DNA of 64,000 nucleotides from Bordetella parapertussis (GTDB taxonomy: Bacteria; Pseudomonadota; Gammaproteobacteria; Burkholderiales; Burkholderiaceae_D), in NCBI GenBank assembly GCA_945866125.1, contig CAMBFZ010000008.1, positions 70,576 through 134,575 of the forward strand, given 5' to 3'. Positions 24,600-33,593 of this stretch are shown piece after piece. The notes beneath the pieces were generated by a model. That model was not told the DNA's origin. It searched no databases and was given only the letters and a program-made list of their open reading frames with translations. Position numbers and translations under genes: made by a program. Numbering within the stretch: position 1 is the first letter of the stretch; each line of letters opens with the position of its first letter.

Positions 24600-25385
24600 T
24601 CAATACGTGCCCGGATAGGCGCCGCCATCCAGCAGAATATTTTGCCCCGTCATGTAGCCCGCGTGGGCGCTGCACAAAAACGCGCAGAACGCACCAAATT
24701 CGGCCGGGTTGCCAAAACGTTTGGAAGGATTGGCCGCACGATGCTGATCAAAGACGGCTTCGGCGCTGCTGCCCGCTTTTGCCGCCATCGCCGACAAGGT
24801 CGTCTTGAGACGGTCGGTCTCAAATGAACCAGGCAATAAATTATTGATGGTGACGTTTGAGGCAACCGTCTTGCGCGCTACCCCGGCCACAAAGCCAGTC
24901 AGGCCGGAACGCGCGCCGTTGGACAAACCCAAAATATCGATCGGCGCCTTGACCGAGCTGGAGGTGATGTTGATGATGCGGCCAAAGCCGCGCGCCATCA
25001 TGCCATCCACCGTGGCCTTGATGAGCTCAATCGGCGTGAGCATATTGGCGTCAAGGGCAGCGATCCATTGCGTGCGCTCCCAGTCACGAAAATCACCCGG
25101 CGGCGGACCACCTGCATTGGTGACCACGATATCGGGATGCGGGCACGCCGCTAACGCCAGCGCACGACCTTCGACGGTGGTGATGTCGCAGGCGACGGTG
25201 GTCACAACAGCGCCACCGGTAGCAATCTGCCGGATCGCTTGTGCCGTTGCGTCGAGCACGTCGGCACTGCGTGCCACCAGCGTCACATGCACGCCTTCGC
25301 GCGCCAGCGCTTCGGCGCAGCCGCGACCCAGACCCTTGCTGGCACCACAGACTAATGCGGTTTTTCCTTGAATACCTAAGTCCAT
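24600..25385 (-). CDS. Short-chain dehydrogenase/reductase lacking the YxxxK pair
   Basis: A 261-residue SDR. The dinucleotide-binding GASKGLGRG is near residue 14, NAGGPPPGDF follows near residue 90, and the catalytic-serine region is IINITSSSVKAP. Where most SDRs have Tyr-x-x-x-Lys, this one reads LSNGARSG, so both Tyr and Lys seem to be replaced (Ser and Arg by position). The C-terminal block GEFGAFCAFLCS...AGYMTGQNILLDGG is normal. The start at 25385 has a GGGAGA ribosome site; the longer frame upstream runs through the neighbouring transporter gene and is not real. The reaction cannot be predicted. It follows the DMT transporter by 11 bases. Confidence 0.88.
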   Translation of the reverse strand: MDLGIQGKTALVCGASKGLGRGCAEALAREGVHVTLVARSADVLDATAQAIRQIATGGAVVTTVACDITTVEGRALALAACPHPDIVVTNAGGPPPGDFRDWERTQWIAALDANMLTPIELIKATVDGMMARGFGRIINITSSSVKAPIDILGLSNGARSGLTGFVAGVARKTVASNVTINNLLPGSFETDRLKTTLSAMAAKAGSSAEAVFDQHRAANPSKRFGNPAEFGAFCAFLCSAHAGYMTGQNILLDGGAYPGTY

Positions 25386-25396
25386 TGCGTTCTCCC

Positions 25397-26332
25397 TTAT
25401 GTTTTTTTTCTGGATAATAATGTGATTCCGCCCAAGACCAGCGCTGTGCCGGCGAGTTGAATCAATGTAATCGGTTCCTGCAAAATCCAAGCCGCGAGAA
25501 ACAAAGTCGACACCGGGCCGATCATACCGGCCAGCGACGCCACCGGCGCGCCAATGCGGGCAATGCCCATCATGACCAAAAATACCGGCAAGACCGTACA
25601 CAGCACCGCATTGAGCAAGGACAACCCCAACACCGGTAATGGTTGCAGCAAGGAAGACAGCGGTCGCAGCAACAAAAACTGCCCGATTGCTGCCACGCTT
25701 GAGACGCACATCACGTAAGACACCAAGCGCGTGGTACCGACCCGTTTGACCAGCTCACCGGAGAATAACAGGTACATCGCATAAAACACGGCGCTAGCCA
25801 GCACGAAGGCGCCACCCAAAAACACCTGCGGCCCACTGGTCTTGACGTCTTGAATGAAGACCAGCACGGTGCCTGCATAGCAGATGACCAAGGCGAGCCA
25901 CTCGGTGTGGCTGACACGTTTTTTCAGTAAAAAAATCGACAGCAGCAGCACAAATGACGGCGTTAAAAATAAAATCAAACGCTCCAGCCCAGCCGAAATA
26001 TAAAGCAGACCAATAAAGTCCAGATAACTCGACAAGTAATAGCCAACCAAACCCAGCAGCACCAGACGCCAGCGATCCGACTTCACCAGCGGCGCCGCAC
26101 CACGGCGCTGGTGAAGCGCAATAACAGCAAAAAACGGGAGCGAAAACAGCATGCGAAACGCCAGCACCGTCATTGCATCAATGTGATGCCGATACAGCAA
26201 CTTGACCACAATGGCCTTAGCCGAAAATAGCACCGAGCCCGCCAGCGCCATCGCCAGTCCGGCAAGAAACAGCCGGCGCGCCAGGACGGCGTCGGATATA
26301 GCAGGCAAAGTAGCAGTGTTGGCATCGGTCAT
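25397..26332 (-). CDS. EamA/DMT family transporter
   Basis: A 311-residue inner-membrane protein with 10 predicted helices in two EamA repeats. The first repeat begins AMALAGSVLFSAKAIVVKLLY and the second LGGAFVLASAVFYAMYLLFSGELV. Family members export amino acids or other metabolites. It ends with the basic SRKKT. It lies directly upstream of the SDR gene with an 11-base gap, so the two are likely co-transcribed. Substrate is unknown. Confidence 0.88.
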   Translation of the reverse strand: MTDANTATLPAISDAVLARRLFLAGLAMALAGSVLFSAKAIVVKLLYRHHIDAMTVLAFRMLFSLPFFAVIALHQRRGAAPLVKSDRWRLVLLGLVGYYLSSYLDFIGLLYISAGLERLILFLTPSFVLLLSIFLLKKRVSHTEWLALVICYAGTVLVFIQDVKTSGPQVFLGGAFVLASAVFYAMYLLFSGELVKRVGTTRLVSYVMCVSSVAAIGQFLLLRPLSSLLQPLPVLGLSLLNAVLCTVLPVFLVMMGIARIGAPVASLAGMIGPVSTLFLAAWILQEPITLIQLAGTALVLGGITLLSRKKT

Positions 26333-26404
26333 GGCGCTCGATTGTACTGCGGCCAGACTGACTACCGATCAGTGCGGCGGGACTGATTTTTAAGAGGGCC
26401 GCTG

Positions 26405-26413
26405 TGGTAAAAT
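26405..26413 (+). promoter_or_regulatory. yebC: Candidate extended -10 for yebC
   Basis: TGGTAAAAT is a good extended -10 element about 105 bases before the yebC start. The -35 position (GATTTT) is poor, which an extended -10 can tolerate. Confidence 0.4.
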
Positions 26414-26518
26414 CCACGCCCTATTCAAAAGCCTGCACAGGGGCGACAAGCACCCGGCCCGTTAGCATAAAAACATGCGCGGCGAATCGCACGGCGCACA
26501 GCTCAGGAAAGAATCACG

Positions 26519-27244
26519 ATGGCAGGACACAGCAAATGGGCCAATATCAAGCACAAAAAGGCCGCCACTGACGCCAAGCGCGGCAAAATCTGGACGCGCC
26601 TGATCAAAGAAATTACCGTGGGTGCGCGCATGGGGGGAGGCGACATCGCCAGCAACCCGCGTCTGCGCTTAGCAGTCGAAAAAGCGGCCGATGCCAATAT
26701 GCCCAAAGACAATGTCACCCGCGCCATTGCGCGTGGCACGGGCGACCTCGAAGGCGTCAGCTACGAAGAAATCCGCTACGAAGGCTACGGGATCAATGGC
26801 GCCGCCATTATCGTTGACTGCCTCACCGACAACCGCGTGCGCACGGTGGCGGAAGTACGCCATGCTTTTTCCAAATTCGGTGGCAACATGGGCACCGAAG
26901 GATCGGTGGCGTTTTTGTTCAAGCATTGCGGCCAATTATTTTATGCGCCCGGCACCAGCGAAGACGCGCTCATGGAAGCGGCCCTCGAAGCGGGCGCAGA
27001 AGACGTGATCACCGACGAAGAAGGCGGCATCGAAGTCCTGTGCGACCCCTATGCGTTTTCACAACTGCGCGAAACCCTAGAAAAAGCCGGCTTCAAGGCC
27101 GAGATGGCAGAGATCACGATGAAGCCCTCGACCGAAACGGAATTCTCGGGCGACGATGCAATCAAAATGCAAAAATTGCTCGATGCCCTAGAAAACCTCG
27201 ACGATGTGCAAGAGGTCTACAGCAATGCTGTTATCAACGAATAA
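26519..27244 (+). CDS. yebC: YebC/PmpR family protein
   Basis: A 241-residue protein with the unmistakable N-terminus MAGHSKWANIKHKKAATDAKRG and the three-domain YebC layout. The acidic second part with EGSVAFLFKHCGQ and the C-terminal DVQEVYSNA are also typical. YebC-family proteins were described as DNA-binding transcription regulators, and more recent work connects them to translation of proline-rich stretches; the sequence does not decide between the roles. It starts a long run of plus-strand housekeeping genes and is followed by purD after 61 bases. Confidence 0.96.
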   Translation: MAGHSKWANIKHKKAATDAKRGKIWTRLIKEITVGARMGGGDIASNPRLRLAVEKAADANMPKDNVTRAIARGTGDLEGVSYEEIRYEGYGINGAAIIVDCLTDNRVRTVAEVRHAFSKFGGNMGTEGSVAFLFKHCGQLFYAPGTSEDALMEAALEAGAEDVITDEEGGIEVLCDPYAFSQLRETLEKAGFKAEMAEITMKPSTETEFSGDDAIKMQKLLDALENLDDVQEVYSNAVINE

Positions 27245-27305
27245 CGCGTCAGTTTTCCAAGCCGAACCCCTCCAAATCGAACGCCTCTCTCTTATCCGCT
27301 GATCC

Positions 27306-28580
27306 ATGAAAATTCTCGTCGTAGGCTCCGGTGGCCGTGAACATGCGCTGGCCTGGAAACTGGCTCAGTCCCAACGCATACAAGTTGTGCTGGTGGCGCC
27401 CGGCAATGGCGGCACCGCGCTCGATCCCCGTCTAAAAAACGTTCCGATCACGGATCCAATTGCGCTCGCCGATTTTGCACAGCAAGAGCAGGTTGCGCTG
27501 ACCGTGGTCGGTCCGGAGACACCGCTTGCTGCTGGCATTGTCGACATTTTTCGGGCGCGCGGCCTGAAGATTTTTGGCCCCACGCGCGCGGCCGCGCAGC
27601 TCGAGAGTTCGAAAGATTTCGCCAAGGCGTTCATGCAGCGCCATCAGATACCAACGGCGCGTTACCAGACATTTTCCGAGGCAGCACCCGCCCACGCTTA
27701 CATTGATGCGCAAGGCGCGCCCATCGTGATCAAAGCCGACGGACTCGCCGCCGGCAAGGGCGTAGTTGTTGCGATGACCGCTGACGAAGCCCATGCGGCG
27801 ATCGACATGATGTTGTCGGACAACCGCTTCGGCGACGCTGGCGCGCGCGTGGTGGTCGAAGAGTTTCTCGAAGGCGAAGAAGCCAGTTTTATCGTGATGG
27901 TCGACGGCACCCACGTGTTAGCCCTGGCTACCAGCCAGGATCACAAGCGGCTGCTCGACCACGACGCTGGCCCCAATACGGGCGGTATGGGTGCCTATTC
28001 GCCGGCACCGGTCGTCACACCGGTGCTGCACGCACGCGTGATGCGCGAAATCATCCTACCAACCGTGCAAGGCATGGCCAAAGACGGCATTCCCTTCACC
28101 GGCTTTTTATATGCCGGCCTGATGATCGACGCCCAAGGGAACGCCAAGACCCTCGAATTCAATTGCCGCATGGGTGACCCTGAAACCCAGCCCATCATGG
28201 CGCGCCTGAAAACGGATCTGGTCACGGTGATGGAGCATGCCATCGACGGCACGCTCGACACCATTGAGCTTGAATGGGACCGGCGCACTGCGCTGGGCGT
28301 CGTGATGGCAGCAGGCGGTTATCCGGATGCGCCGCGCAAGGGCGATGTCATCACTGGCATTCCAGCGGAGACCGAGCATAGCGTGACCTTTCATGCCGGT
28401 ACCGTACTTGAAGATAAAAAACTCCTCACTGCCGGCGGACGGGTATTGTGTGTCGTAGGCTTGGGCGACAGCGTCAAAGTCGCGCAAAAAAATGCCTATG
28501 AAGCCCTGGATAAAATACATTTTGACGGCATGCAGTTCCGGCGCGATATCGGTTGGCGTGCACTAAAGCGGCCAGCTTAA
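27306..28580 (+). CDS. purD: Phosphoribosylamine-glycine ligase
   Basis: A 424-residue ATP-grasp enzyme of standard length. The N-terminal MKILVVGSGGREHALAWKL, the ATP-grasp region IVIKADGLAAGKGVVVA and EEFLEGEEASFIV, and QDHKRLLDHDAGPNTGGMGAYSPAP are diagnostic. It joins glycine to phosphoribosylamine in the second step of purine synthesis. It lies between yebC and hemF on the same strand. Confidence 0.98.
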   Translation: MKILVVGSGGREHALAWKLAQSQRIQVVLVAPGNGGTALDPRLKNVPITDPIALADFAQQEQVALTVVGPETPLAAGIVDIFRARGLKIFGPTRAAAQLESSKDFAKAFMQRHQIPTARYQTFSEAAPAHAYIDAQGAPIVIKADGLAAGKGVVVAMTADEAHAAIDMMLSDNRFGDAGARVVVEEFLEGEEASFIVMVDGTHVLALATSQDHKRLLDHDAGPNTGGMGAYSPAPVVTPVLHARVMREIILPTVQGMAKDGIPFTGFLYAGLMIDAQGNAKTLEFNCRMGDPETQPIMARLKTDLVTVMEHAIDGTLDTIELEWDRRTALGVVMAAGGYPDAPRKGDVITGIPAETEHSVTFHAGTVLEDKKLLTAGGRVLCVVGLGDSVKVAQKNAYEALDKIHFDGMQFRRDIGWRALKRPA

Positions 28581-28628
28581 ATCGCGCAGCCGGGCGCGCC
28601 AGTTTACTCAACCATCACGACACACACC

Positions 28629-29540
28629 ATGAGCTCCCCAGACACTGCTGCAGTCAAGACTTGGCTGCTTTCCCTGCAAGCCCGGATCGTCAGCGCAGTT
28701 GAAGCGATTGATGGCAAGCCTTTCCTCACCGATAGCTGGCAACGTCCCGAGGGCGGCGGTGGCATCTCGCGTCTGATCGAAGAAGGCAATGTGCTCGAAC
28801 GTGGTGGTGTGGGCTTCTCGCATGTAACCGGCAGCAGCTTGCCGCCATCTGCAGCGGCCAACCGGCCCGAGCTGGCCGGCCGGGCGTGGGAAGCCATGGG
28901 CGTGTCCTTAGTTTTTCATCCGCGTAATCCGTATGCGCCGACGGTGCACATGAACGTGCGCTTTTTTACCACCGTCGGTGATGCTAGCGAGCCGGCGTGG
29001 TGGTTTGGCGGCGGTATGGACCTGACGCCCTACTACGGCTTCACCGAAGACGCGCGCCATTTTCACCAGTCTTGCCATACCGCGCTGCAGCCCTTTGGCG
29101 AGGACTTGCATGCACGCTTTAAAACATGGTGCGACGATTATTTTTATCTCAAACATCGCAAAGAAGCGCGCGGTGTGGGCGGCGTGTTTTTTGATGATTT
29201 CAATGCGCCCGGATTTGCGCAGAGCTTTGCCATGACCCAAAGCGTGGGCGACAGTTTCATCTCTGCCTACCTGCCAATCCTGGCGCGGCGCAAAGACACA
29301 CCCTATGGCGAACGCGAACGTGATTTCCAGGCCTATCGCCGTGGGCGCTATGTCGAATTCAATTTGGTGTTCGACCGCGGCACGCTTTTTGGGTTACAGT
29401 CCGGCGGTCGCACCGAATCCATCCTGATGTCGCTGCCACCGGTGGTCAAGTGGCGCTACAACTGGCAGCCTGAAGCCGGCACCCCGGAAGCCCGGCTCTA
29501 TACCGATTTTCTGCCGCACCGGGACTGGCTGGCTGCGTGA
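28629..29540 (+). CDS. hemF: Oxygen-dependent coproporphyrinogen III oxidase
   Basis: A 303-residue enzyme of usual length. Signature segments are GGGISRLIEEGNVLERGGVGFSHV near the N-terminus, HMNVRFF, WWFGGGMDLTPYY, GVGGVFFDDFN and the C-terminal RGTLFGLQSGGRTESILMSLPP. It oxidatively decarboxylates coproporphyrinogen III to protoporphyrinogen IX with molecular oxygen, indicating an aerobic or facultative organism. It overlaps nadD by four bases (GTGA), so the two are coupled. Confidence 0.97.
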   Translation: MSSPDTAAVKTWLLSLQARIVSAVEAIDGKPFLTDSWQRPEGGGGISRLIEEGNVLERGGVGFSHVTGSSLPPSAAANRPELAGRAWEAMGVSLVFHPRNPYAPTVHMNVRFFTTVGDASEPAWWFGGGMDLTPYYGFTEDARHFHQSCHTALQPFGEDLHARFKTWCDDYFYLKHRKEARGVGGVFFDDFNAPGFAQSFAMTQSVGDSFISAYLPILARRKDTPYGERERDFQAYRRGRYVEFNLVFDRGTLFGLQSGGRTESILMSLPPVVKWRYNWQPEAGTPEARLYTDFLPHRDWLAA

Positions 29541-30190
29541 GTCCACCCTGCGTTCTGATTTTAGGCGGAAGCTTTGATCCGGTGCATGCCGGCCATGTTG
29601 GACTGGCGCGTTATTTTTCAGCTTTGCTGCAGCCGGATGCATTGCGACTAATCCCGGCGGGACAGCCCTGGCAAAAGGCTGCGTTGGGTGCGAGCGCGTC
29701 GCACCGGGTGGCGATGTTGCGGCTGGCCTTTGCCGATTGTGCGCGGCCGGTACAGATCGACGAACAGGAAATTACGCGCGACGGCCCAAGCTATACCATT
29801 GACACCGTGCGTGCGCTGCGCGCCGAACTCGGACCGGAAACCTCGCTCGTGCTGGCCTTAGGCGCTGACCAGCTACACAATCTGCCTACCTGGCGTAACT
29901 GGCAGCAGCTATTTGATTATGCCAACCTGTGCGTGGCGGCGCGTCCGGGGTACCTGACTGGCGCGGACCAACTGGCCCCGGAAGTCGCCAGAGAAATAGC
30001 CAGACGAGCGGCGAGCGCAGAACAAATCCGCACTACGCCCTGTGGCCTGATTTATGTTGCGACCAATCTCGCCTTAACGGTGTCGGCCACTGAAATTCGG
30101 CAGGCCCTGCGAGCAGGACAAACAACGAAGCTGGACCTGCCTGACGCAGTGCTAGACTATATTCAACAACATCATCTTTATCAAAGCTAA
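29537..30190 (+). CDS. nadD: Nicotinate-nucleotide adenylyltransferase
   Basis: A 217-residue nucleotidyltransferase. The N-terminal GGSFDPVHAGHVGLARY contains the HxGH-type motif, and the C-terminal VSATEIRQALRAG is the family's SxTxxR-type motif. It adenylates nicotinate mononucleotide in NAD synthesis. It begins with GTG overlapping the hemF stop. The order nadD-rsfS-rlmH is widely conserved and is complete here. Confidence 0.95.
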   Translation: MSPPCVLILGGSFDPVHAGHVGLARYFSALLQPDALRLIPAGQPWQKAALGASASHRVAMLRLAFADCARPVQIDEQEITRDGPSYTIDTVRALRAELGPETSLVLALGADQLHNLPTWRNWQQLFDYANLCVAARPGYLTGADQLAPEVAREIARRAASAEQIRTTPCGLIYVATNLALTVSATEIRQALRAGQTTKLDLPDAVLDYIQQHHLYQS

Positions 30191-30193
30191 TCA

Positions 30194-30871
30194 ATGGACA
30201 TCAAAAAACTGCAAGCCCTCGTGATCGACGCCCTGGAAGACGTCAAAGCACAAGACATCAACCTGTTCGACACGACCCACTTAACGAGCTTGTTTGACCG
30301 TATCATCGTGGCTTCCGGCACCTCCAACCGTCAAACCAAAGCGCTCGCAGCGTCCGTGCGCGACAAAGTCAAACAGGCGGGTGGTCAGGTCTTGAGCGTA
30401 GAAGGAGAGACCACCGGCGAATGGGTACTCGTTGACTTGGGCGACATGATCGTTCACATCATGCAGCCGACGATACGCGCCTACTACCGTCTTGAAGAAA
30501 TCTGGGGCGACAAAGAAATCAAGCTAGGCGCCGCCAAACGGGTAGCGACGGCGAGCAAAAATGCTGGCAGTGTCGTGGTCAAAAAACCAAGTCGCCATCT
30601 GACGACCAGCCAGCCCGAGGCAGTCGCGATCATTGAAAAAGCACCGCGCAGCGCGGCCAAAAAAGTCGTTGCCAAAAAAGCGGCTGCAAAAACTGTTGGT
30701 GCCAAAAAAGCAGCAACGAAAAAAACTATCCCTAAAAATACGATCAAGATCGCATTAAAAACGCCGGCAAAAAAAACGACGTCGAGCAAAACACCGGCTG
30801 CCAAAAAACCGCGCGTGTCAGCGGCAAAAACGCCCGTGCGTCGTAGCGCGGCCAAAACTAGCGTCAAATAA
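30194..30871 (+). CDS. rsfS: Ribosomal silencing factor RsfS with histone-H1-like tail
   Basis: A 225-residue protein. Residues 1-115 are a normal RsfS/Iojap domain (DALEDVKAQDINLFDTTHLTSLFD, DLGDMIVHIMQP). The remaining 110 residues are almost entirely Lys, Ala, Thr, Pro and Val, with repeats of the AAKK and KKxAAKK type, resembling bacterial histone-H1-like nucleic-acid-binding tails. Common RsfS proteins end at about 105-120 residues. The domain binds uL14 on the large subunit and prevents subunit joining when nutrients are short; the tail may add RNA or DNA binding, which is inference. It lies three bases after nadD and 12 before rlmH. Confidence 0.93.
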   Translation: MDIKKLQALVIDALEDVKAQDINLFDTTHLTSLFDRIIVASGTSNRQTKALAASVRDKVKQAGGQVLSVEGETTGEWVLVDLGDMIVHIMQPTIRAYYRLEEIWGDKEIKLGAAKRVATASKNAGSVVVKKPSRHLTTSQPEAVAIIEKAPRSAAKKVVAKKAAAKTVGAKKAATKKTIPKNTIKIALKTPAKKTTSSKTPAAKKPRVSAAKTPVRRSAAKTSVK

Positions 30872-30883
30872 ACTGCGCTTTGC

Positions 30884-31360
30884 ATGCAGCTCATCATTGC
30901 GGCGGTTGGCCACAAAATGCCGGCCTGGATCGAGACCGGTTTTAATGAGTATGCCAAGCGCATGCCGCCCGAATGCCGGCTGCATCTTAAAGAAATCAAA
31001 CCTGTTGAGCGCTCTGCCAGTAAAACTGCCGAGATCGTGATGGCGCAGGAGCGCAGCCGTATCGAAGCCGTGTTCCCCAAAGGCGGCCGCGTGATCGCGC
31101 TGGATGAACATGGCAAGGACTTGACGACCATGCAATTGTCGCAACACCTGGGCCAGTGGCAACAACAAGGCGGGGATGTTACATTCGTGATCGGCGGCGC
31201 AGACGGCCTGGATGCCACATTAAAAAAAAATGCCGACATGCTCATCAGGATCTCGAGTCTGACCCTGCCACACGGCATGGTGCGCGTGTTACTGGCAGAG
31301 CAGTTATACCGGGCCTGGTCGATTACGCAAAACCACCCCTACCATCGCGCATCGCTGTAG
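30884..31360 (+). CDS. rlmH: 23S rRNA (pseudouridine-1915-N3)-methyltransferase
   Basis: A 158-residue SPOUT methyltransferase of normal length. MQLIIAAVGHKMPAWIETGFNEYAKRMP at the start, the SAM-binding knot region VTFVIGGADGLD, and LTLPHGMVRVLLAEQLYRAWSITQNHPYHR at the end are diagnostic. It methylates pseudouridine 1915 in helix 69 of 23S rRNA on assembled ribosomes. It follows rsfS by 12 bases. Confidence 0.97.
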   Translation: MQLIIAAVGHKMPAWIETGFNEYAKRMPPECRLHLKEIKPVERSASKTAEIVMAQERSRIEAVFPKGGRVIALDEHGKDLTTMQLSQHLGQWQQQGGDVTFVIGGADGLDATLKKNADMLIRISSLTLPHGMVRVLLAEQLYRAWSITQNHPYHRASL

Positions 31361-31385
31361 CGCGTCATTCAATCAGGGCAGCCTT

Positions 31386-32006
31386 ATGGCAGTTGCAGAC
31401 CAAAAGATTTATCTGGCTTCAAAGAGCCCGCGCCGGCGCGAACTGTTGCGGCAAATCGGTATCGAATTCGAAATTCTAATGCTGCGTGACGGCGACGTGC
31501 GCGATGGCGCGGTCTCTGAAATTGTCCTGCCCGGGGAAGCGCCAGAAGATTATGTGGCGCGAGTCGCGCGTGAAAAAGCCGAGAGCGGCGCCGGTGCGGT
31601 GCTATGGCGCAAACTCCCGCAACGTCCGGTGCTGGCCTCCGACACCACCGTCACGCTCGACGGTCTTATTTTGGGCAAGCCTGCCAATATGGAAGACGCC
31701 GTCAGCACACTCAAACTGCTCTCCGGGCGTACCCATCAGGTTCTCACCAGTGTCGCCGTCATGGCCAATGGACAAATGTTCGAAGCGATGCAACGCTCCG
31801 AAGTCACCTTCGGCGAACTAAGCGACCAGACGCTGCGCGCCTACTGCGCCTTGTCCGAGCCCTATGACAAAGCCGGCGGCTATGCCGTACAAGGCTATGC
31901 GGCACAGTTTATTGAACGGATCACCGGCAGCTACTCAGGCATCATGGGGCTGCCCTTATTCGAGACCACCCAATTGCTACAAAAAGCTGGCATTAAGATT
32001 TTATGA
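31386..32006 (+). CDS. maf: Maf-family nucleotide pyrophosphatase (YhdE type)
   Basis: A 206-residue Maf/HAM1-fold protein. SKSPRRRELLRQIGIEF contains the phosphate-binding SxSPRR motif; SDTTVTLDGLILGKP and YDKAGGYAVQGYAAQFIERITGSYSGIMGLPL follow. The KAGGY...GSY...GLPL pattern matches the YhdE branch that hydrolyses dTTP and UTP, rather than the YceF branch. It overlaps rng by four bases (ATGA). Confidence 0.93.
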   Translation: MAVADQKIYLASKSPRRRELLRQIGIEFEILMLRDGDVRDGAVSEIVLPGEAPEDYVARVAREKAESGAGAVLWRKLPQRPVLASDTTVTLDGLILGKPANMEDAVSTLKLLSGRTHQVLTSVAVMANGQMFEAMQRSEVTFGELSDQTLRAYCALSEPYDKAGGYAVQGYAAQFIERITGSYSGIMGLPLFETTQLLQKAGIKIL

Positions 32007-33469
32007 GTGAAGACCTGCTTGTCAATATCACCCCGCAGGAAACCCGTGTTGCGCTGATTTTGCAAGGCGCGGTGCAGGAGCTGCACATCGAGCGTACCGC
32101 CTCCCGCGGTCGCGCCGGCAACATCTATCTGGGCAAAGTAGTGCGGGTGCTGCCGGGCATGCAATCAGCGTTCGTCGACATCGGTCTCGAGCGCGCCGCC
32201 TTTTTGCATGTGGCCGACATCTGGGAATCCCGGTCGCACGATGGGGCGACCGCAGCACCGTTACAGCCGATTGAAAAACTCTTACACGACGGTCAGTCGG
32301 TCTTGGTGCAAGTGGTCAAAGACCCCATCGGCACCAAAGGCGCGCGGCTCTCGACGCAGATCTCGATTGCCGGTCGCATGCTGGTCTATTTGCCCCAAGA
32401 TGCACACATCGGCATTTCGCAGCGCATCGGCAATGAAACCGAACGGGAACTGTTGCGCGAAAAATTACAGCGACTGCGACCACCCGAAGAAAAAGGCGGC
32501 TTCATCATCCGGACCATGGCCGAAGACGCCAGCGAAGCCGACCTGACGATGGACGTCGACTATTTGCGCAAGACGTGGACCTTCATTCAACAACAATCCA
32601 AATCCCTGCCGGCACCATCGCTGCTTTATCAAGACCTGAGTCTGGCGCAGCGTGTGCTGCGTGATTTTGTCGGCGATGAGACATCGACAATTCAGATTGA
32701 TTCGCGCGAAAATTTTGTCAGCCTGACCGAATTTGCCCAGGCTTATACGCCATCGGTGCTGCCAAAGATGGTGCACTACACCGGCGAGCGACCCTTGTTT
32801 GACCTGCATGGTGTCGAAGACGAAATCCAGCGCGCTCTCGGACGCCGGGTCGACCTCAAATCCGGTGGTTACCTGATCATTGAGCAGACCGAGGCGATGA
32901 CAACGATTGATGTCAACACCGGCAGCTATGTCAACGGCCGCAATTTCGACGACACCATTTTCAAGACTAATCTCGAAGCCGCCCATACAATCGTGCGGCA
33001 ATTGCGGCTGCGTAATCTGGGCGGCATCATCATCCTGGATTTTATTGATATGGAAAACGCCGAGCACAAGCAGTCGGTGCTTGCCGAGCTGCACAAGGCT
33101 CTGGCGCGTGACCGTACCAAGATTACGGTGTCGACTTTTTCCGCACTGGGTTTAGTTGAAATGACGCGCAAGCGCACACGAGAATCCTTAGCGCATGTAT
33201 TGTGCGAACCCTGCCCGGCGTGCAGCGGCAAAGGCCAGGTCAAAACACCTCGCACAGTGACCTATGAAATTTTGCGCGAGCTGCTACGCGAAGCCAAACA
33301 ATTTAATCCACGCGAATTCCGAATCCTGGCATCGCAGCTCGTCATCGACATGTTCCTTGAAGAAGAGTCGCAGCACCTGGCGATGCTGGGCGACTTCATC
33401 GGCAAGCCGATTTCGCTGCAGGTGGAGACCACCTACCATCAAGAGCAATACGATATTATTTTGATGTAA
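32003..33469 (+). CDS. rng: Ribonuclease G
   Basis: A 488-residue endonuclease of the RNase E/G family. The S1 domain lies in the first 120 residues (GNIYLGKVVRVLPGMQSAFVDIGLERAAFLH), the catalytic DNase I-like region has TTIDVNTGSYVN and IIILDFIDM, and the Zn-link is CEPCPACSGKG. There is no long C-terminal degradosome scaffold, so this is RNase G rather than RNase E. It matures 16S rRNA 5' ends and degrades certain mRNAs. It overlaps maf and ends the housekeeping run. Confidence 0.96.
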   Translation: MSEDLLVNITPQETRVALILQGAVQELHIERTASRGRAGNIYLGKVVRVLPGMQSAFVDIGLERAAFLHVADIWESRSHDGATAAPLQPIEKLLHDGQSVLVQVVKDPIGTKGARLSTQISIAGRMLVYLPQDAHIGISQRIGNETERELLREKLQRLRPPEEKGGFIIRTMAEDASEADLTMDVDYLRKTWTFIQQQSKSLPAPSLLYQDLSLAQRVLRDFVGDETSTIQIDSRENFVSLTEFAQAYTPSVLPKMVHYTGERPLFDLHGVEDEIQRALGRRVDLKSGGYLIIEQTEAMTTIDVNTGSYVNGRNFDDTIFKTNLEAAHTIVRQLRLRNLGGIIILDFIDMENAEHKQSVLAELHKALARDRTKITVSTFSALGLVEMTRKRTRESLAHVLCEPCPACSGKGQVKTPRTVTYEILRELLREAKQFNPREFRILASQLVIDMFLEEESQHLAMLGDFIGKPISLQVETTYHQEQYDIILM

Positions 33470-33593
33470 GACCTGCACTAGTGCCTGCCTGCGACTAACC
33501 TCGTGTGCAAAATGACATACGGACCCTTGCCCCGATTCAGTCCTGTTACGCTCGCCCTTTTTCTACCCTGCAAATCAGCGCACCCACCACGCC

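Noticed and set aside
25386..25709. Upstream extension of the SDR gene
   Set aside because: The extra 108 codons are the DMT transporter gene read in another frame, and the SDR ATG at 25385 has its own ribosome site.
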